Origin: Spirodela intermedia
Taxonomy: Eukaryota; Streptophyta; Magnoliopsida; Alismatales; Araceae
NCBI GenBank assembly: GCA_902729315.2
Contig: LR746277.1
Span: forward strand, 4,903,001 to 4,967,000
Length of the DNA: 64,000 nt
Direction of reading: 5' to 3'
In this document: piece after piece, positions 58,001 through 64,000 of the stretch
How positions within the stretch are numbered: the stretch's first letter is position 1
Layout of the letters: each line of letters begins with the position of its first letter
Made by a program: the position numbers and the translations under genes
Notes under the pieces: model-generated
Databases searched by the model: none
What the model was told of the DNA's origin: nothing
Seen by the model: only the letters and a program-made list of their open reading frames with translations

Positions 58001-61000
58001 ATGTTCTCTCCCTTCCGAGGGCGTCGGGTGGAGGAGCCGGGGGCCGGAGGGAAGGTACTCCGGAGTAGGCGGCGGGCGGTGTCGGCGTCGCCCTACGCTC
58101 GGCCGGAGAATTCGCCCCCGCCGCCGGTGCCGCAGAGTGGAAACCCTAAGTGGTTCTCCGGCATCATCTCCGGCGCGGGGAGGCTGATCTCGTCGGTGTT
58201 CCGGTCCGACAGCGGCGAGTCTTCGTCGTCGTCGTCTTCGGATGCAGACGAAGGCGACCGCGACAGCTCCGGTGTGTTTTTCTCTCCCTTTGTCTTGACT
58301 TCTGCACTCGAACTCGTAGGAGCGCGACACGTCTATTATTATGTAGTTCTCGTCTTGAAGTCTATGGACCTCAAACTCACAAAAGTTTTGTTCAGTAGAG
58401 AATCGTTTGCATCAGAAACCGAAATTTGTTTGTGACAAGTGAAATTTGTCACAAAACTTTCCTCCAGCTCAATGATTTCTCTCGCCTTAGCTTTCTAGAA
58501 CTTTTTCTCCACGATTTTTGGGGATTATTGGTGCGCGTTTACCTTCTGGCATGTCACAGTACTCTCGTAATTAATACCAGAAGAAAATGTATCCGCCGTG
58601 CACGAAAATACAACGGACAATGTCGTGATTTCTGTAACGGAGTTTACGGTATATTTCTTTCGTATGAGATGGATTCGAATTTTTTTATTCAACTACCCTC
58701 CATCTAATCGATTTTGTCCCTCTTAAATCTCCGATTTCATTAACTCTATTACTGTTGGTGATGAATTTTGAGTACAGAATCTTTCTTTTCAACTGTTAGG
58801 CTTACCTTTGGTGTATGGTCCTATAACCTTTTAGACAGTCACACATCATTCTCAAATACTTTAGCATGCCTGCAACCATGCGGTTCGACTAAACAACTAT
58901 GCCTATCGCATATTAATGAGAATCTGTAGTTTTTATGAATTTATCCAACCAAGAGACAGATCAGGCTTACCATAAATTAAAACAGGTGATATACCAATTT
59001 TTAATCACCATTGCCACGAGTATGCGGATCCACACAATTTGAAGGTAGCAGGAGTCACAAACCATTCAGAAAGTGTTTCTATCATCAGAAAGCAAGTTCC
59101 TTCCACACGAATAGAATCCCAAACCTAAACAGGTTTGAAGCTGTGATCAAGCAAGATGCTTATGCAGCTGGATTGTGGATCACCCTTGATTCACCCTCTC
59201 GTTAGGAAATAAAGGCAACCTGTCCTTTGATACTTTTCCATGGCTGCGAGTTGCCCTTTATGTTTGGTTTCGATGGAGTTGATTAATTGTTGTCTGAGAT
59301 CACTTTCCAGACATCATCAGATTTTTTTCTGAAGTTCTGAGAATATCTTTCCCTGCTATTCTCCTCGTATAGTCAGTAGCATTCGTGAGAACGACAAGGA
59401 CTACCTTTCTGTCTTCCTCATTCACACTGTCCTTCCACAAGGATGCTGATTCTTATTTGGTTTTTAAAGGAGATAGATCGTACGCTTTCCTGTACTTCTC
59501 TTTTATACTGTACCCTATCTGGAGAGAGTTTTGTCCTTCTACCCGTCTAGTCTGGTGTGCCATTTTCTTTATATTTTTTAAATTTACCATCTCATTTTGG
59601 TACGCTAAAAATACTAAATCGGCAATTCAGAACTTTTGCCCTGGATTTTTCTGACAATTGGTTTTTTGACTCTCTTTATCCAGAACGTACTGCTTTCTTT
59701 GGGAAAGTTAGCTTTTTAGCGACGGTTTTGCTGATCTGGCCATTTTTGATCTAGTTCGGGCCAGGGGTATCAATTGTCCTCGCAATTTTTTTAAGAGAAC
59801 AATGAAGGAAATCAACTAATCTGGATTGAAGCGGTCAATTTGGACCAGAACGGGCATTCTTTCTAGAAGTTGGAGATTGTACGTTACTTTCAAGAAAAAG
59901 TTGTCGGTTGTGACTGCTGTTCATAGTCCTGTATAGTTGTCAGGTGAAGCAAAATATAATGATGAAATGAAGATAGTAGTTGGCGTAATGCTGAATCGGG
60001 TGGGAAAGTACCCCTCATATGTAACACTCCAACTGCCATTACACACTTTACACTAGCAGGCACAACCGTTCCTTTACCACAAGTTCCAAGACTCCTCCTT
60101 TTTCTTCCCCACCTGATGTCAGCGGCTTGGGGTTGGGATGAAGGCAACGAAGTAAACCAAAGGTTTTGATAACTTACTGTTTTTGAATAAACTATAATTA
60201 AAATATCTATAAATTCATTTTTGCAAATGGTGAAAGTGATATTTTATTGTTAGAACTTAGCGATCCAATTTGATCTGAATTGAGATCATATCCGAATTCA
60301 ACTGCAGTGGGTCTTATTCTACTAGCGTTCTTTAGATGTACATAGTCATATTGATATTCTCTAGTTGCTAGAAAGCTACTATTCACAAAGCCTAAAAAAC
60401 CAGCCAGAAATCAATTGATTACACTTTGATTTACCAATTTTCTGTGGAATTGGCCTCTTTAAGTGTTACTGGGGTAAGGAATATGTCAATGATGTGTTGT
60501 ATCCACTACTGTAAGATGGAGGGCAAAGATGCCACCATCTCTTAGTTAGAACCCTTCTATTTCTCTCGTGAAAATGGGGAATATAGAGCATGGGGAAGGG
60601 AGAAGGGTATTTTAAAAAAAAGTGTGTTTTTGTTATATCCATTTAGTCAAGCTTCATTTTAGTAGTATTGCCCTTTTACCTAAAGAATATTTAATATTTT
60701 TTAAAAAAATTAAGGTAAAGGTTTCAAATTTCGTGACAATGTTTCAAATTAAGGGAATCTGAAGCTATATTGAATATTGTGTAAGCTCCCTAGGCTCATT
60801 GTAGATAACTTTCTGGACAATTATTGCAGATGGAGATGAGAATGGCGATGATTATACCAAAGAATTGCAGACGTTGGACGAGGTAATTTATAAAACCTTA
60901 TTATCATAAAAATATTTTGGTACCATAATCCTGGAACCAGCTCATGAAATTGATTGATTAACAACATGCTATTTTCTCCGTATCGTTGGTAAATGACAGA

Positions 61001-64000
61001 AGAATATATTTAGTTTATGTGCATGCTTTTATGCCTTGCCCAAGTGTATAGATAAACCACTAATGTGATTTTCCCTAATATGCAAATGTGCATTCCTGTT
61101 ATCTGATATAGTTGTTGCAAAAATAATGTACATTTAAAGAGGTAAGAAATTAGGAATTTGTCTGATATATGCAAATAATTACTTTGTCTCCTCACTTCAC
61201 CAGATTGTAGTGCCAGCAGTGGGAATATATTCTTGCTGTACTTTTTATACTTGTCTTGCTCCCTATGTAATACACAAACAGATCTTCTAGATTTCCCTTT
61301 CTTTGTGATATTATCAAAGGCCACTAACTTGTAAATCATTTCTGAAGTTCTTTGATGCATATTAGTCTGTAATATTATTCAGTCCTTTGTGTCGAATCGT
61401 TTCTTCTTTTGCAAGGAATAAGAAATAAAAAAGGTGGTAGTTCTGCCTTAGAGTTTGAAAGAGGGCGACAATCTTCTACTTGGTGGAATAACTCACCATC
61501 GTACTATTGAAATGTGAATGTACAAAAATCAGGGTAGCCATTTTCAGTTCAAGAAACAGATGGAGGCAAAGTTGTAGAACTACCGCAATGCTTATTTGGA
61601 GGATGTATACTGCTCAATGATTTTTGTAAGAGACATTTACAAATGTTGCCCTTTAAGTACTTTAAGGAAGATACATTTTGGGTTCATTCAGAGGTTTTGT
61701 CGCCCCATGTCATGCTGAGAATTGAGGGTAACAAAGAATGTCTTTCTACTGGAGAAGATTCATCAAGATGATTGTAAAAATTGGTTGCTCCGTTCTCAAT
61801 GAAGTCAAGGAGCCAATCTAGGATGCAGCGTTCCTCAGGTTCGGTTGGATTTTCACTGGATTTCTAGGAATGTTTTTTGGGGTTTATAAAAGGATATATC
61901 ATGAGAAGAATGAGAGCTTTAGGAAAGACTTCTTTTCGCAATCAGGTGCTGACTCCCCTATTGCCAGAGGTAAGATTAATCGTCTGAGCTTAGGACAGCA
62001 GACTACTTAATAGATTCTACAGGATCTTTTACTAATTGTTGGTTATTACATTGAAAGGAGTTCCAAACCAGTTGGTGGATAGAAGCCAACGAGCTTTCCT
62101 ATAAGGGTGAACCATATCTGACACTTTTATTAAAAAGAGCTATGCACTTCAATTGAAATCGAAACGAAAATACTATAATTCTCGTAGGGCCTAAACATAA
62201 ATAAATTAATTGTGTTGGTTATCAAGACAGAAGCTTTCAGTTATGTTGGTTGATAAATGTTAGTGGTTCATTTAGGTCTTTAGAAGCTGCAGGCAGGGGA
62301 TCATGTACCACCTTTCCTACTCTTGATGAATAAGTACCTCGATCCCATGTGGAAGAAAGCATGGAGGCTAATATATCTGATAAAAAATAGGTAAATGTAA
62401 CATTTCATGCTTGTGCCAATTTGTTATTACACAGTATTTTGAGGAAGAAAGTGACGGAATGGTACCTGATATTTGAAAAATATCGTTGTTATTTGTTGGG
62501 ATCATGGGCAAACCAAAACATGTGATCTCTAGTTTTGGTTTTCGAAGGATAAATCGTCTACTTGCTAACCTGGTGGATTGTCAGTTACTCAATTTCCTGT
62601 TAGATATTTAGTGGTTCCAATATCAGATAATTCCATAGGACCCAGGACTGGAACAACCTTTTTACAAGGTTTACTGGAAATTAGAATGATAAAAATTCAC
62701 AGCGGCCATCATTGTAATTGGACCAGATGAGCTTCCAACGAAATTGCAGGTCAATTCTTTTTCCTGTCTGTTGAAGTATTACCAGATTCGTGGACTTTAT
62801 TTTGCATTTTCACATTGCAGCTGGGTTGGATGGTGTATTCGACTTTAGGAAAAGAGTGTTTTTTTTTATGTCTGTGAGTTGTCATTGGACGAAGAACAGG
62901 CTGTTCAAGCAATAATCTGGGGCTTAGCTTTGGTTTCTAAAGTTTTAGGAGGAACCGTAGCGGTTCTCTGATGCCTTGTCTATTGCGATGTCTTTATGGA
63001 ATGTTGGAATGTTAGTTGATAATTATTTCCGTACAACTTTTCCTGGTAACTTTTTAAGCAAGAATAGGAGGAGAGAAAAATGGTTAAAGTCGTAATTTAA
63101 AGGACAATTCATCGAGGTGTTACCTGAAGAGAATATTACTTCTCTTTTCTACGTGTCTTACCCGATGAAATATAGCTTATCATTAGTAAGAATTGTAATT
63201 AACATATCCTTTGGCTTCATAGTATTCTTGCCATCAAATCATGGGTTATTTCGAAGCTAAAAACGCGGAGAAAATCTATTTTTTGTGTTAGATATAACAC
63301 CCCGGTATTTATCTTATCACAGGTTTATATTAACTGATTACTTTAACTGACAGAATTGTTGGGCTTTTAACATTCTAACTTTGACCTCATATGATCAGAC
63401 AGGGAGGAGTTATAAATCGTCTGCGGAGTGTGCCAAGGGATCACAATTGGCAAGTCAATGGAGTGAAAGGAAACTTGCCATCAAACAGTTACTTCTGCAA
63501 GAAACATTTTCAAGGTCGAACATTGATATTCTTGGTTCTGTTCATTAGGTTCTGTACTTGCTTGATGCTTTCTTTGGTTTTTTTTTCTCTTCATAAGAAG
63601 GCCTGTACCATACAATACCCGTTCTCAACTTTTGAGCGTATCCTGATCTAGAAAACAAACGTCTGATTAGTGGGCCAATTTATTTTTGAAGTTTTACATG
63701 CTCCTGCAATTTTCTGCTATCTACAAGGGAAAGCTGCTTCATGTACTCTTTAACGGGCTATGGCAAGTGGTTCTTTTAGTTTCTCCCTTGGACTTGCAGT
63801 TTCATGTTGACATCTTGTCAACTCTCTTGAACAGGGGGTAGCTTCACCTTGGGGAATCCGCTTCAGGCCACTACACTTGTCAAATCCTCTGGGACCTAAG
63901 CAGGTCTCAGCCTTCCTCCTAATAGGATAAGGCTTATGAATGATTGACTAATTTACAGCATGATCCATTTTCTTTGTTTGTTGCATTTTCTTGGAGGGCT
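58001..64000 (+). CDS. KAKU4-like nuclear-envelope protein, 3' end beyond window
   Basis: Exons seen: 58001-58271 (start MFSPFRGRRVEEPG), 60830-60882 and 63399-63514; they join in phase. Exon 1 has the SPYARPE and WFSGIISGAGRLISSVFRSD stretch typical of KAKU4 N termini, then a poly-Ser/Asp run. Exon 3 has WSERKLAIKQLLLQETFSR, the other conserved KAKU4 block. KAKU4 binds CRWN lamina-like proteins and shapes the plant nucleus. A possible further exon begins at 63836 (GVASPWGI), but its phase does not follow from exon 3, so an unseen exon lies between or the call is wrong. Two large introns (2.6 and 2.5 kb) separate the exons. Confidence 0.72.
58272..60829. other. First intron of the KAKU4-like gene
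   Basis: AT-rich, with many T tracts. No exon, coding relic or repeat family was recognised on either strand. Confidence 0.4.
61650..62850 (+). mobile_element. Decayed LINE (non-LTR) reverse transcriptase relic in intron
   Basis: Broken plus-strand frames show LINE RT landmarks in order: NQLVDRSQRAFL.G.TISDTFI near 62070-62130 (family form LVD.SQSAF..GR.ISDN.L), QAGDHVPPFLL near 62290-62330 (family form RQGDPLSPFLF), and FPVRYLVVPISDNSIGPR near 62590-62645 (family form PVRYLGLPL.....S). Many stops and shifts remove coding capacity. It lies sense to the host gene in its second intron. Confidence 0.65.

Overview
The window is nuclear DNA from a flowering plant. All recognisable genes are plant families with GT-AG introns, and many leaders and intergenic stretches carry long CT/GA runs. 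Several single-exon or first-exon coding regions are very GC-rich (fasciclin-like AGP, AINTEGUMENTA-like, both histone H4 genes) while introns are AT-rich. That contrast suggests a monocot, but the species cannot be fixed from sequence alone.

Layout. 1-4.1 kb: a decayed Ty1/copia element on the minus strand (RT at the window edge, integrase and pre-integrase further in), interrupted by about 1.6 kb of unrelated DNA, then a GA microsatellite inside a direct repeat. 5.07-8.59 kb (+): ten-exon SET-domain methyltransferase-like gene. 9.6-11.1 kb (+): tail-anchored syntaxin-6-N-domain protein. 11.8-15.1 kb: two convergent histone H4 genes, one divergent (+) and one canonical (-), flanking a small plant-specific gene (12.6-13.3 kb, -) and a relic region. 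15.4-19.0 kb (+): HAD phosphatase of the glycerol-3-phosphatase (GPP) group. 20.1-24.7 kb (-): complete 17-exon NADPH-cytochrome P450 reductase. 26.6-27.5 kb (-): fasciclin-like arabinogalactan protein. 28.1-30.8 kb (-): selenoprotein-H-like Rdx protein with CxxC. 31.2-33.8 kb (-): Sfp-type 4'-phosphopantetheinyl transferase. 34.9-40.5 kb (+): afadin/alpha-actinin-binding-like coiled-coil protein. 43.1-45.5 kb (+): AINTEGUMENTA-like/PLETHORA double-AP2 factor with a 9-nt micro-exon. 48.3-53.3 kb (-): ZEITLUPE-type LOV/F-box/Kelch clock gene. 54.1-57.5 kb (+): ARM-type TTI2-like protein. 58.0 kb to the end (+): KAKU4-like nuclear-envelope protein, incomplete, with a LINE relic in its second intron.

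The genes are an ordinary mixed euchromatic neighbourhood; I see no metabolic cluster, virus or defence island. The signals most worth attention are the evening element plus four G-boxes (three at exact 16-nt spacing) upstream of the ZEITLUPE gene, a histone H4 copy with three core substitutions 2.7 kb from its canonical sister, three W-boxes at exact 15-nt spacing upstream of the P450 reductase, a two-acceptor choice deciding the C terminus of the coiled-coil protein, and a phosphopantetheinyl transferase lacking the second acid of its metal-binding motif. Exon coordinates were derived by hand from reading frame, splice sites and remembered family sequences, not by alignment.
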